A stretch of DNA of 64,000 nucleotides from Streptococcus mitis. GTDB taxonomy: Bacteria; Bacillota; Bacilli; Lactobacillales; Streptococcaceae. Shown one piece after another: positions 7,822 through 17,789 of the stretch (positions within the stretch are counted from its first letter, which is position 1; the number at the start of each line of letters is the position of its first letter). A program made the translations under genes and the position numbers. Below the pieces are notes generated by a model that saw nothing but the letters and a program-made list of their open reading frames with translations, did not search any database and had not been told where the DNA came from. The DNA lies in assembly GCF_016658865.1 (NCBI RefSeq), contig NZ_CP067992.1:1011001-1075000 (forward strand), given 5' to 3'.

Positions 7822-9591
7822 TTATTCAAAAATAAAATCAGCAATTCGTTTAGCAGCTTTTTCTGTTACTACTTCAATGTCAGTTTTAGTCCAAGTGTCA
7901 TTTACATAATTAACAAGAGATTTAGCTATTGGAAACTTACTACCTATATAGCCATGACCACTTGTGATTGTATTCTCTCTTTTTGTTCTAAACCAAGCAT
8001 CTCCAATTCCACGATTAATTTCGGATTCAAGGAGAATTTTATTCCCCAATTTTTCAGCATAATCTCGGAATTCTTCTTGGCTTTCTAGTCCAGCATCTGA
8101 CATAATATTTTCTCTATTCAAACCACTTTGCGGCATAATGTGTTCAATATCAATATTTCCATTTAAATTAAAGTCCATACCTTTTTCCAATGAAAATAGG
8201 AATTCATTTACATAAAGAATAGAATTTGAAACTCCACTTTCAGTCAAAGTTTGTTTAACATCTTCATAAACAAAATTAGTATGAATATGGTTCTTTATTT
8301 TTGAAATAAGTTCGTCGATTGAAATTGAATCGACTTGACTGTACATCAGATTAATTTCTTCTAGGAAGCCTTTAAAAAGTTTATGGCTATATGAGAGTTC
8401 AGATAATTCAATCAAAACTCCAAGTCTAAGTAAGTATTCCAGATATGTGTTGTCTTGTCTGAAAAATAAATAACTACTAACAAAAGGTCGTAAATTACCG
8501 TTTAATTTATTTATCAATTGACCATTGATAGTATCAGATACTCGTTCAAAATTATTTAAGATTGTATTTAGCTCAGTAGTAAACAGAACATCTTCATTCA
8601 ATAGATGTTTATTTTTTGAGAAAAAGGCTCTTATACCAGGATTTCTTCGATCAGCACTGTTTTGTTCTGAAAGTTTTACGAAAATATAGTGAGTAATTAA
8701 CGCATTTAAGTCTAATCTAGATGAATCTGTACGTTGTACAATTTCTTGCCAATTTTTTTCGAAGTTTTTCCTATCTGATGCGTTTGCGGTGGTCTTAGAT
8801 ACAATTACTTCAATTGGGGTCAATGGAACACCAGTCCCATTTAAGGAATTGAAAATATTTATTGCCTGATCAGTATTATAACTTGTAATGGTAATCACTT
8901 GGCAATTATCAATAAAGTGGTTAGCAAAATTGATAAGAGTAAAAACATTCAATTCGTTACACATATTGTAAAAATATCTAAAGTTTTTATAGAAGTTAGT
9001 ATAGCGGTTGTCTTTCTGGCGACGATAGATTTGGTGAACTCTATCTTTAATAGATATAAAATCTTTACCTAGCAAGATAGTAGTCATCTCATTAGCATAT
9101 TTTTCTGAAATCGAATGATTTAGATACTTTATTCTATCATCGCCAGGATAATACAGTCCATCAACGAAATCATCTTTTTCATCATCTGAAACATTGAAAA
9201 GCATTGTTACAATCTGCTCTTTAAGACCATTAAGACGTTTCACTAATCTGCGTGCATCAGTATCTAGAGTCGGTTGAAGTTCAAGCTCATTATCAATCTT
9301 CAATAAGATCGCCTTAAGAAGTAACATAAATGTCGTTGTTCTTTGTTGACCATCAATCAAGGTTACTTCATGATCTTCTCCAGATTCTTGAGCGATGAGA
9401 ACTGCCCCAAAGAAATAATTGTCTTGGGAAGTATCATCGAAATTTTCCATATGAAGATTAATATCTTCAATGAGTTGTTCACATTGTGGTACTTGCCAAG
9501 CATAAGGTCTCTGATAGGTAGGAATATAAAATTCTGATTTTTCAAAATAAGATTTTACTGTTTGTAAGGCTGGTTGAATATCGTTTCTCAT
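7822..9591 (-). CDS. DUF262/DUF1524 protein, GmrSD-like (type IV restriction-related)
   Basis: A 589-residue protein with the two halves of GmrSD-type enzymes. The N-terminal DUF262 (ParB/sulfiredoxin-like) domain shows YQRPYAW at 26-32 and DGQQRTTT at 80-87, its NTP-handling motifs. The C-terminal DUF1524 domain is HNH-like, with EHIMP at 483-487 followed by the GN-LL-N pattern in KLGNKILLESEIN. GmrSD cuts DNA carrying modified cytosines, and other DUF262 proteins act in phage defence. This one has both domains in a single chain. It is followed by a one-span membrane protein, an unusual partner. It starts at ATG with TTGGAGAA as ribosome-binding site. The modified-DNA specificity is not established here. 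Confidence 0.85.
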   Translation of the reverse strand: MRNDIQPALQTVKSYFEKSEFYIPTYQRPYAWQVPQCEQLIEDINLHMENFDDTSQDNYFFGAVLIAQESGEDHEVTLIDGQQRTTTFMLLLKAILLKIDNELELQPTLDTDARRLVKRLNGLKEQIVTMLFNVSDDEKDDFVDGLYYPGDDRIKYLNHSISEKYANEMTTILLGKDFISIKDRVHQIYRRQKDNRYTNFYKNFRYFYNMCNELNVFTLINFANHFIDNCQVITITSYNTDQAINIFNSLNGTGVPLTPIEVIVSKTTANASDRKNFEKNWQEIVQRTDSSRLDLNALITHYIFVKLSEQNSADRRNPGIRAFFSKNKHLLNEDVLFTTELNTILNNFERVSDTINGQLINKLNGNLRPFVSSYLFFRQDNTYLEYLLRLGVLIELSELSYSHKLFKGFLEEINLMYSQVDSISIDELISKIKNHIHTNFVYEDVKQTLTESGVSNSILYVNEFLFSLEKGMDFNLNGNIDIEHIMPQSGLNRENIMSDAGLESQEEFRDYAEKLGNKILLESEINRGIGDAWFRTKRENTITSGHGYIGSKFPIAKSLVNYVNDTWTKTDIEVVTEKAAKRIADFIFE

Positions 9592-10200
9592 TTAGATTCT
9601 CCAATAATATTTTCTAATGGTATTATATCACGAAAACGCTAACAATTAAACACAAACTATATCCGAACTATCTAACGATTTAATTCCCTTTTAACGATTA
9701 CATCTTTGGAATGTTAACAAGTTATACCATTATAATTTGAAATCTATCTATACCCTAAATAATACCAAAAAGCCTTCAAATTTTTAAGTTTCAAGGTTTT
9801 TACTGCATTAAATTTTAATATCTAACTTCTACTGTTTTCGAAGAGTAGAAGTTAGATATTAAAATTTGAGAGCTTTGCTTTCTAAAAATTCACTAAGAAC
9901 ATTATAGCCATAAAGCTCCTCACACAATTAACTAATTTAATAACTTGAAAAAAATTCGTACTCTAGCCTATACAATTCAACACAAATCTTTCAGAATAGA
10001 ACAATCCTAACGATCGAATCCTCTATTTTCCTAAATATCCCTGCAATTCTAAACCTAGAATTCCTATAAACTAAATGTTTTCGTACTATTCTAAACCATT
10101 GATTGTCTTAAATTTTTATTTTTGAAGGATTCTAAAGCTAGAATTGCTCTAAAACAAGGATAACTAAGGTATTCGAAACCTATAAGAACACATTCACACC
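9592..10200. other. 609-bp AT-rich gene-free stretch upstream of the DUF262 gene
   Basis: No convincing gene on either strand. It contains a perfect 24-bp inverted repeat (9810-9867) and two short inverted repeats of the form ATTCTA-n4-TAGAAT (10045-10062 and 10129-10144), with a degenerate third near 10088. It separates the ClbS-like gene from the two-gene defence locus and must hold the promoter of that locus, although I cannot pick a clear -35/-10 pair. Confidence 0.6.
9810..9867. repeat. Perfect 24-bp inverted repeat with 10-nt loop
   Basis: Left arm 9810-9833 and right arm 9844-9867 are exact reverse complements (arms begin AAATTTTAATATCTAACTTC). The loop is 9834-9843. There is no T run after either arm, so it does not look like a simple terminator, although it would form a very stable RNA or cruciform hairpin. 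Confidence 0.95.
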
Positions 10201-10746
10201 TCAACTATGACACTTACAATTCTTCCGATGAGCTTTGAGTTTTTTCAGAGCCCAATCATAGTGGCTTGACGTGCTACTGACAAAGTAGGAACCTAGACTT
10301 GTCCCACCCGTCCACTTATAGACACCTTTGGTAAAGAGTTCATCATTGCTAAAAACTTCTATCAACTCTAAAACCTCTCTATGTGATTGTTCTAGGAGTC
10401 TAGTCGCTTCTTCTAAGGAGGTTTTCTGGTGCTTCTTCCAAAAAGCGACATTCATTTCTCCATAAGTTTTCCAATTATAAGGTTCAGGGAGAAAAGGTCT
10501 TTCGCGACCTTTTTGATTAGAATGAACCCAAGTCAAAAGTAACTGATGCCATTCATAAAGATGGATCAAGACATCCCGCAGATTTTTATCCCTTTTCCAG
10601 TGAGCTTCTTTTTTCTTTGGGGCTCTTGAAAAATCAAATGGAGTCTGTAGCTCATCTTCACTTAGTTGGGAGATGAAACGATTAAGCTTTTCATAGTTTT
10701 CCTTAGAGGCCAGCACTAGCTCCTCTTTTGTTTTCGGTCTAGGCAC
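10201..10746 (-). CDS. ClbS/DfsB family four-helix-bundle protein
   Basis: A 181-residue DinB-superfamily protein of the ClbS/DfsB (DUF1706) type, recognised by the N-terminal PRPKTKEELVLASKENYEKL, the central KKEAHWKRDKNLRDVLIHLYEWH, and the conserved length. ClbS protects colibactin producers from their own genotoxin; most members in other bacteria have no known substrate. The GTG start is supported by GAAGGGAG about seven bases upstream. It is transcribed away from the enolase region. No toxin cluster is present, so a self-resistance role is not implied. Confidence 0.8.
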   Translation of the reverse strand: MPRPKTKEELVLASKENYEKLNRFISQLSEDELQTPFDFSRAPKKKEAHWKRDKNLRDVLIHLYEWHQLLLTWVHSNQKGRERPFLPEPYNWKTYGEMNVAFWKKHQKTSLEEATRLLEQSHREVLELIEVFSNDELFTKGVYKWTGGTSLGSYFVSSTSSHYDWALKKLKAHRKNCKCHS

Positions 10747-10803
10747 AGGAGTACTCCCTTCATATCTCTAGTTATTATTAGAAATTTTTTATCCTTTAAA
10801 TCT

Positions 10804-11298
10804 CTATAACTTATCCTTTAATTTCTCAACAAAGAGATAGGCCGCTGGACAGGTCAAAGTATTCTTAATCGTCAAATGGTTGATTTGATGGATCTTTTTG
10901 CGATCTGTATGGGGGAACTCTCGACAGGCCTTTGGACGAACTTCATAGATGGAACAGAGATTATCTCCTCCTAGAAAGGGACAAGGCATGGATTTAAAAA
11001 CCTTATCACCATCTTCATCTACCTGCAAAAACTCTGCTTCAAAAGCAGGTAATTTCATCTTAAAATACTTGGCGATTCGTGTAATATCCGCTTCTTTAAA
11101 GTCAGGTCCCAATGTCTTGCAACAATTGGCACAGGCGGTACAATCAATCTCCTCAAAGACTTCTTGGTGTATCTGCTGGGCTATCTTATCTAAATTTTTT
11201 GGTGGCTTTTTCTTTAAATTGGCTAAAACTTTACGGTGTTCCTTCTGCTTTTGTAAGGCTAGCTGGTGGTAGTACTCAATATCAATTTCTTTAGACAT
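10804..11298 (-). CDS. YkgJ-type cysteine cluster protein
   Basis: A 164-residue protein with the YkgJ (zinc- or iron-chelating) cysteine pattern: CTACANCCKTLGP near residues 54-66, then CPFLGGDNLCSIYEVRPKACREFPH around 108-132, giving eight conserved Cys with a Tyr-x-x-Arg-Pro core. The N-terminal 45 residues are Lys/Gln-rich and helical. The family is widespread but its biochemical role is uncertain. It stands alone between the ClbS-like gene and the enolase 3' region, and precedes the ClbS-like gene by 57 nt on the same strand. Confidence 0.75.
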   Translation of the reverse strand: MSKEIDIEYYHQLALQKQKEHRKVLANLKKKPPKNLDKIAQQIHQEVFEEIDCTACANCCKTLGPDFKEADITRIAKYFKMKLPAFEAEFLQVDEDGDKVFKSMPCPFLGGDNLCSIYEVRPKACREFPHTDRKKIHQINHLTIKNTLTCPAAYLFVEKLKDKL

Positions 11299-11375
11299 AA
11301 TTTCTTTCTAATTCACGTATTTTTTCTATTATACCATAAACACTGCCCCCTTTTTGCCCCCCTGAACAGAAAAAA

Positions 11376-11402
11376 AGCCCTTCGGATAAAATCCGAGGGG
11401 CT
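11376..11402 (-). terminator. Enolase terminator
   Basis: Perfect 12-bp GC-rich stem (minus strand AGCCCCTCGGAT / ATCCGAAGGGCT, one G-T pair) with a 3-nt loop and seven T. It lies about 75 bp after the eno stop codon; further hairpins fill the gap. Confidence 0.9.
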
Positions 11403-11474
11403 AGAAACGTTGTTAAATCAACGGCCGAACTTTTGAATTTCAAGGTTCGGGATAAAATAGTTCACTGAACTATT

Positions 11475-12782
<1,308 letters not shown>

Positions 12783-12817
12783 TTACTCTCCTTATGAGTT
12801 AAATTTTTTACACCTCT

Positions 12818-12846
12818 ATAATACCTTAAAAGCCCTCCTTTTTCAA
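12818..12846 (-). promoter_or_regulatory. Enolase promoter
   Basis: Minus-strand TTGAAA (12841-12846), 17-nt spacer, TATTAT (12818-12823), about 38 bp before eno. Good vegetative promoter. Confidence 0.75.
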
Positions 12847-12927
12847 GAAAAAACGTTATCTTTGTGCAAATTTTCCTTAACTTTATAAAGTAATCGCTTT
12901 CTTTTATCTGTTTTATTCTAACTTTTA

Positions 12928-12936
12928 TGATATACT
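12928..12936 (+). promoter_or_regulatory. Extended -10 promoter of the YueI-family gene
   Basis: TGA-TATACT ends six bases before the ATG of the gene, with no Shine-Dalgarno in between. Initiation at the normal distance would fall on the A of the start codon, predicting a leaderless mRNA. Confidence 0.6.
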
Positions 12937-12942
12937 GTTTTC

Positions 12943-13389
12943 ATGACAGATTTATCAAAACAATTACTTGAAAAAGCTCATGGTGGGCCAAAATTAAATC
13001 CGGATGAGCAAAGACGCTATCTTGGAACTTTTGAGGAAAGAGTTCTTGGATATGCAGATATTGATACTGCAAATAGCCCTCAATTAGAAAAAGGTTTTTT
13101 ATCTATTTTAGAAAATCTTCAGGAAAAAGCAGAACCACTATTTGTGAAGATTTCACCAAATATCGAATTTGACAAACAAGTTTTCTACTTAAAAGAAGCA
13201 AAAGAAACTGATAGTCAAGCTACCATTGTATCTGAAGAGCATTCTTCTTCTCCTTTTGGCCTGATTATCCATAGCAATGCACCAGTACAAGTAGAAGAAA
13301 AGGACCTTCGACTTGCTTTTGCAAAACTTTGGGAAGATAAAAAGGAAGGTCCAGCCAAAACATCCATCTGGAAGAAATGGTTTGGCTAA
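12943..13389 (+). CDS. YueI family protein (DUF1694)
   Basis: A 148-residue cytoplasmic protein of the YueI/DUF1694 family, function unknown. The family pattern is clear at the N terminus ([20 protein letters not shown] then TFEERVLGY), which also fixes the start, since family members begin just before this motif. There is no ribosome-binding site; the -10 box is six bases upstream (see promoter). It is divergent from eno and convergent with the glycerate kinase gene: the two stop codons overlap by 4 bp in CTAA. Confidence 0.85.
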   Translation: MTDLSKQLLEKAHGGPKLNPDEQRRYLGTFEERVLGYADIDTANSPQLEKGFLSILENLQEKAEPLFVKISPNIEFDKQVFYLKEAKETDSQATIVSEEHSSSPFGLIIHSNAPVQVEEKDLRLAFAKLWEDKKEGPAKTSIWKKWFG

Positions 13390-14501
13390 ATCTTGCGCAT
13401 ATTTAATAAATGCCCTATATTGGCAGCCGTGTGCTCCAAATAGAGACTGGCATTTTTCAAACTATCTTCTAGAGGTTCACTTTTCTCCAAAATTGAAAAG
13501 GCAGCTTGGATATTTTCAAATGGTAGGGAAGGTAAATCCTCAGCAATACTACCACAAATAGCAATGACAGGAACTCTTACAGGGGTTCTTTTTGCAACAC
13601 CTATAGGTGCTTTACCTGCTAAACTTTGACGATCTAGCCTTCCTTCTCCTACAACTACCAAGTCAGCATATGCAACTTTCTTATCAAAATCAATCAAATC
13701 TAAACAGGCATCAATTCCAGACACGATATTTGCCTGAGCAAAGGCACACAAACCGCCAGCAATGCCTCCACCAGCTCCTGCTCCTTTAATTTCCAATGTT
13801 ACAGGTGAGGCTTTTCCATAAAAATCTTGAATTGCCTGATTTACGACTGCAAACATAGTAGGATGTAAACCTTTTTGTTTGCCAAAAGTGTAAGTCGCAC
13901 CTTGATAACCACATAAGGGACTCGCGACATCTGCTAAAATACGAATTTGAACATCTTCAGGAATTTCATAGCGATTTTCTGTTGACATAGAAGCTAAGTT
14001 TAATAAGGACTGACCGCAAGCGGGCAAGACATTTCCATTCTTATCATAAAATTGATAACCCAAACCAGCAGCAATCCCAATACCTCCATCATTACTGGAC
14101 GTGCCACCAACGCCGATATAGATATCTTTAATCCCTTGAGCAATGAGGTGGCGAATCAACTCTCCAATACCACAAGTTTGGATTTGAAGTGGATTTCGTT
14201 TCTCTAGCGGAATTTTTTCAAGGCCAACTAAATCAGCCACTTCAAATAGTGCAAGTTCCCCTTTTTGAAAATAGCGCATGGCTTCTTTTTGTCCAAAAGG
14301 TCCTGTCACTTGGATCCATTTTTCTTTTAGCTCAAGAGAATGTCGAATGGAATCTACTGTACCTTCGCCACCATCACCAACAGGGCAGAGGAGACATTCT
14401 ACATCGGCTATCGATTGTTGGAAGCCTCTTTTTATTGCTTCAGCTACCTGTTGAGCGGACAAGCTTTCCTTAAACGAATCTGGTGCAATTACAATCTTCA
14501 T
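13386..14501 (-). CDS. Glycerate kinase
   Basis: Glycerate 2- or 3-kinase of the GarK/GlxK fold (371 aa), phosphorylating glycerate for entry into lower glycolysis. Motifs: [15 protein letters not shown] at the N terminus, GDGGEGTVD near 50, [17 protein letters not shown] in the middle, [14 protein letters not shown], and [17 protein letters not shown] prefer the ATG at 14501 (protein MKIVIAPDS, family-like, with GAGGG just upstream) over the ATG at 14513 that overlaps the serB stop as ATGA. Co-directional with the broken serB; both sit after the glycogen operon. Its product is near the substrate of the adjacent enolase. Confidence 0.88.
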   Translation of the reverse strand: MKIVIAPDSFKESLSAQQVAEAIKRGFQQSIADVECLLCPVGDGGEGTVDSIRHSLELKEKWIQVTGPFGQKEAMRYFQKGELALFEVADLVGLEKIPLEKRNPLQIQTCGIGELIRHLIAQGIKDIYIGVGGTSSNDGGIGIAAGLGYQFYDKNGNVLPACGQSLLNLASMSTENRYEIPEDVQIRILADVASPLCGYQGATYTFGKQKGLHPTMFAVVNQAIQDFYGKASPVTLEIKGAGAGGGIAGGLCAFAQANIVSGIDACLDLIDFDKKVAYADLVVVGEGRLDRQSLAGKAPIGVAKRTPVRVPVIAICGSIAEDLPSLPFENIQAAFSILEKSEPLEDSLKNASLYLEHTAANIGHLLNMRKI

Positions 14502-14509
14502 ATTTTCCC

Positions 14510-15161
14510 TCATTCTAAACAGTCAATCAAAGGAAGAACTTCTAAAAAATCCCTCTTGTCAACATGATTCGGTATTTCTTTTTTAAGCACTTCTTTGGCA
14601 CAAAAGGCGATTCCTAGTCCTGCTGACTTCAACATTAATAAGTCATTAGCCCCATCACCGATTACAATCGTTCTTTCTTTAGAAAGTTTTAGTTCCTCTC
14701 TCCATTGTTCCAGAGTTGCTTCTTTGACTTCAGGGCTTATAATTGCTCCAACTAATTTTCCTGTTAGAAGACCATCTTTGACTTCAAGTTGATTAGTAGA
14801 GAAATAGGTAATACTAAGGGATTTTGCTAGTCTCTCAACTATTGGTGTAAATCCACCAGACACCAGACACCAGACCAACTAGGATGCCATTCTTTTGGAG
14901 AATAGAGACAAATTCCTGAGCATTTGACGTTAGATGAATAGAGTTGAAGACTGTATCAAAGACCGAAACAGGAAGACCTTCCAATAAGGACACTCTTTTT
15001 CGTAAACTGCTTTCAAAGTCTAACTCTCCTCTCATTGCCTGACTTGTAAGCTGCGAAATTTCCTCCTCACGACCTGCATCTCTACCCAAAAGGTCAATCA
15101 CCTCTTCTGCTATTAAGGTGCCGTCAACATCCATGACACACAAGCCTTTTACTTGAGACAT
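14510..15161 (-). pseudogene. serB: Phosphoserine phosphatase, frameshifted at a 7-bp tandem repeat
   Basis: SerB is a HAD phosphatase releasing serine from phosphoserine. Residues 1 to about 97 are in one frame (MDVDGTLIAEEVIDLL with the nucleophile Asp11) and the rest in another (SGGFTPIVERLAKSL, then KERTIVIGDGANDLLM with the motif IV Asp pair). The break falls in motif II, at three perfect copies of CACCAGA (14854-14874; minus strand TCTGGTG). With two copies the reading would run VSGGFT without interruption and give a full-length protein of about 214 aa. So the third copy causes the shift. It is either a disabling duplication, a slippage-switchable gene, or a base-calling fault. Confidence 0.85.
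14854..14874 (-). repeat. Heptanucleotide tandem repeat in serB
   Basis: Three exact copies of CACCAGA on the plus strand. Seven is not a multiple of three, so each change in copy number shifts the serB frame; two copies would restore it. Confidence 0.95.
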
Positions 15162-15185
15162 AGGTTCTCCTCTCTAAACAGCCCA

Positions 15186-15214
15186 AAAATCGTATGAAAT
15201 CATCATACGATTTT
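15186..15214 (-). terminator. Terminator of the glycogen operon
   Basis: Perfect 12-bp stem AAAATCGTATGA / TCATACGATTTT just after the glgA stop; T residues follow on the minus strand. Confidence 0.8.
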
Positions 15215-15219
15215 ATCTA

Positions 15220-16653
15220 TTAGTTAATTAAACTATGGTACAAGTCAAGGTATGATTTGCAGGCTGTATCCCATGAAAAATCACACTCCATAGCTTGTTT
15301 TTGTAAGTTTCTCCAAACGTCAGGATGGTTCCTATACAAGTCTAATGCTGTTTGGAAAGTCCAATTTAACCAATAAGGAGATAGATTGTCAAAGCTAAAG
15401 CCTGTACCGCTTCCTTCAATTGGATTGAAAGCGCGGACAGTATCTCGCAAACCACCAACTTCATGAACCAATGGCAAGGTTCCATAACGCATCGCCATCA
15501 TTTGAGACAAACCACACGGTTCAAAACGACTCGGCATGAGGAAGAGGTCGCAAGCAGCGTAGATTTCTTGAGCAAGTTTGACATCAAAAGTGATATTTGC
15601 TGATAGCTTGTCTGGATAGATTTGAGCAAACCATGAGAAAGCTCCTTCAAATGCTGGATCGCCAGTTCCCAAAAGAACAATCTGAACATCATTTTGCAAG
15701 ATATGGTGAAGACTTTCAACCACCACATCAAAACCTTTTTGACGTGTCAAACGAGAAACAATTCCCACCAGAGGAACATCAGCTCTAACTGGCAAGCCAA
15801 CTCTTTCTTGCAATTTTGCCTTGTTTTGGGCTTTCCCAGATAAATCTTCCTGATTGAAATGATAATCTAAAAGAGCATCCGTCTGAGGATTATACAGGTC
15901 AGCATCAATCCCATTCACGATACCAGATACCTTGCCAGATTCCATTCGAAGAATCTGATCCAAGTTACATCCGAACTGACTGGTCATAATTTCATGAGCA
16001 TAGCTAGGTGAAACTGTTGAAACACGATCCGCATAAAGAATACCAGCCTTCATCCAGTTTAAACAGTTATTCCAGCGAAGGGTTCCATCTGCGTACCGTT
16101 CAAAGCCAACTCCAAACAAATCCCATAACATTCCTTCTGAAAATTGTCCTTGGAATTCTAAGTTATGAATGGTTAAAACTGTTTTAATTCCCTCATAGGC
16201 TTGAATCCAATGGTATCTTTCTTTCAACAAGAAAGGAATCATAGCTGTATGGTAGTCATGAACATGGAGAAGGTCAGGAATAAAGTCAATCCTTTCCATA
16301 GCCTCAATGGCAGCCAGTTGGAAAAAGGCAAAGCGTTCTCCGTCATCAAAATCACCGTAAACATGACCACGGAAGAAATAATATTGATTGTCAATAAAGT
16401 AGAAGGTTACACCATTTAATACTGTTTTCTTAATCCCACAGTACTGTCTGCGCCAACCGACGCTCACCTCAAAATGAAGAACATCTTCAATCTGATTGCC
16501 AAATTTAGCCTCTACCATGTCATAGTAAGGTAAAATTACTGCAACTTCGTGTCCTGCTTTTACCAGTGATTTTGGAAGAGCGCCAATGACGTCTCCCAAA
16601 CCACCTGTTTTTGAAAAGGGTGCACCCTCTGCTGCTACAAATAAAATTTTCAT
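15220..16653 (-). CDS. glgA: Glycogen (starch) synthase
   Basis: ADP-glucose-dependent glycogen synthase (477 aa), a GT5 glycosyltransferase that extends alpha-1,4-glucan chains. The N-terminal KTGG loop (15-18) binds ADP-glucose, and the C-terminal [15 protein letters not shown] carries the catalytic Glu. The length is normal. It is the last gene of the glgB-C-D-A operon: its ATG overlaps the glgD stop by 4 nt (ATGA), so translation is coupled. A strong terminator follows. Confidence 0.96.
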   Translation of the reverse strand: MKILFVAAEGAPFSKTGGLGDVIGALPKSLVKAGHEVAVILPYYDMVEAKFGNQIEDVLHFEVSVGWRRQYCGIKKTVLNGVTFYFIDNQYYFFRGHVYGDFDDGERFAFFQLAAIEAMERIDFIPDLLHVHDYHTAMIPFLLKERYHWIQAYEGIKTVLTIHNLEFQGQFSEGMLWDLFGVGFERYADGTLRWNNCLNWMKAGILYADRVSTVSPSYAHEIMTSQFGCNLDQILRMESGKVSGIVNGIDADLYNPQTDALLDYHFNQEDLSGKAQNKAKLQERVGLPVRADVPLVGIVSRLTRQKGFDVVVESLHHILQNDVQIVLLGTGDPAFEGAFSWFAQIYPDKLSANITFDVKLAQEIYAACDLFLMPSRFEPCGLSQMMAMRYGTLPLVHEVGGLRDTVRAFNPIEGSGTGFSFDNLSPYWLNWTFQTALDLYRNHPDVWRNLQKQAMECDFSWDTACKSYLDLYHSLIN

Positions 16654-17789
16654 GAATGAATATCCTCTGTTACTTTAGCACCTTTCTTAACGACGACTGG
16701 ATGTTCTGCAGTTCCACGGATCACAACTCCATCCGCAACTTCCACACCCTTGTCCAAGATAGCGTATTCGACCTGAGCACCTTCTCCAATAACAACACGA
16801 GGGAATAAGATGCTATCTTTAACCAAGCTATCCTTATGGACATGAATATTACGTGATAAAACAGAATTAGCCACTTGACCTTCAACAATACTACCTGAAG
16901 CAAACTGAGATGTACTTACCTTAGATGTATTAGCATAATAAGTTGGCTCTTCGTTTTTGACCTTTGTATAAATCTTTTGATTTGGAGTAAAGAGAGAGTA
17001 GAATTTTTGTGATTCAAGCATATCTTTGTTAGCTTTGTAATAAGACTCTACAGAATGAATATTTGCTAGATAACCTGTGTACTCGTAGGCAAAAGCCCCT
17101 TCTTTTGCAGCCAAATCCCGTAAAACATAGCGCAATTTCTCTGGATGTTCTTTCTTAGCTTCTTCTTCCAAGCGTTCAATCAACCACGGTGTATCGACAA
17201 CAAAGATATCTGTCGACATATTGTAAACTTCATCTGTTGATTTGCTATCAAAGAGTTTGTGAGAACGAACATGGTCTGTTTCATCCACTTCCAAGATTGC
17301 ATTTACTTCTGAAATGTCTTTCTTAGCTAGTTTTTTATAAACTACAGTGATAGGCCCTTTTGTTGTACTATGTAGATGGAAAACTTGGTTCAGATCAATA
17401 TTAATCAAAACATCACAGTTAAGTGACACTGTTTGGTTTGAGCCGGAACGTTTCAAATAAGTAAGAAGCTGTTGGTAGTATTCTTTTCCAACTGTACTAC
17501 TTTCCACACGGGTATTGTAAATACCTAGATAGTAGTGGCTAAGAAGAGTTGACAAGCCCCACTCACGACCAGAACGGATATGGTCAAAGACTGAGCTGAT
17601 ATTGTCTTGTTGAAAAATACCGAAAATACTACGCACACCTGCATTAGCAAGACTTGAAAGCGGGAAATCAATCAAACGATATTTACCACCAAATGGCAAA
17701 CTAGCTACTGGACGGTGGTCGGTCAATGTTGACATATCATGAAAACCAACTGTGTTTCCTAAAATGGCAGAATATTTATCAATCTTCAT
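16650..17789 (-). CDS. glgD: GlgD, regulatory paralogue of glucose-1-phosphate adenylyltransferase
   Basis: Partner subunit (379 aa) of ADP-glucose pyrophosphorylase. It has the nucleotidyltransferase fold ([20 protein letters not shown] near 28-47) and a left-handed beta-helix C-terminal domain with hexapeptide repeats, but the N-terminal GGxGTRL phosphate-binding loop of GlgC is replaced by LGNTVGFHD. This is the known pattern of Firmicute GlgD, inactive alone but stimulating GlgC. It overlaps glgC by 11 nt and glgA by 4 nt. Confidence 0.94.
   Translation of the reverse strand: MKIDKYSAILGNTVGFHDMSTLTDHRPVASLPFGGKYRLIDFPLSSLANAGVRSIFGIFQQDNISSVFDHIRSGREWGLSTLLSHYYLGIYNTRVESSTVGKEYYQQLLTYLKRSGSNQTVSLNCDVLINIDLNQVFHLHSTTKGPITVVYKKLAKKDISEVNAILEVDETDHVRSHKLFDSKSTDEVYNMSTDIFVVDTPWLIERLEEEAKKEHPEKLRYVLRDLAAKEGAFAYEYTGYLANIHSVESYYKANKDMLESQKFYSLFTPNQKIYTKVKNEEPTYYANTSKVSTSQFASGSIVEGQVANSVLSRNIHVHKDSLVKDSILFPRVVIGEGAQVEYAILDKGVEVADGVVIRGTAEHPVVVKKGAKVTEDIHS

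Noticed and set aside
9954..9960. TACGAAT on the minus strand, similar to a competence cin-box, upstream of the DUF262 gene
   Set aside because: It lies about 360 bp before the gene with no ribosome-binding site or start nearby; chance match of 7 bases is likely in AT-rich DNA.
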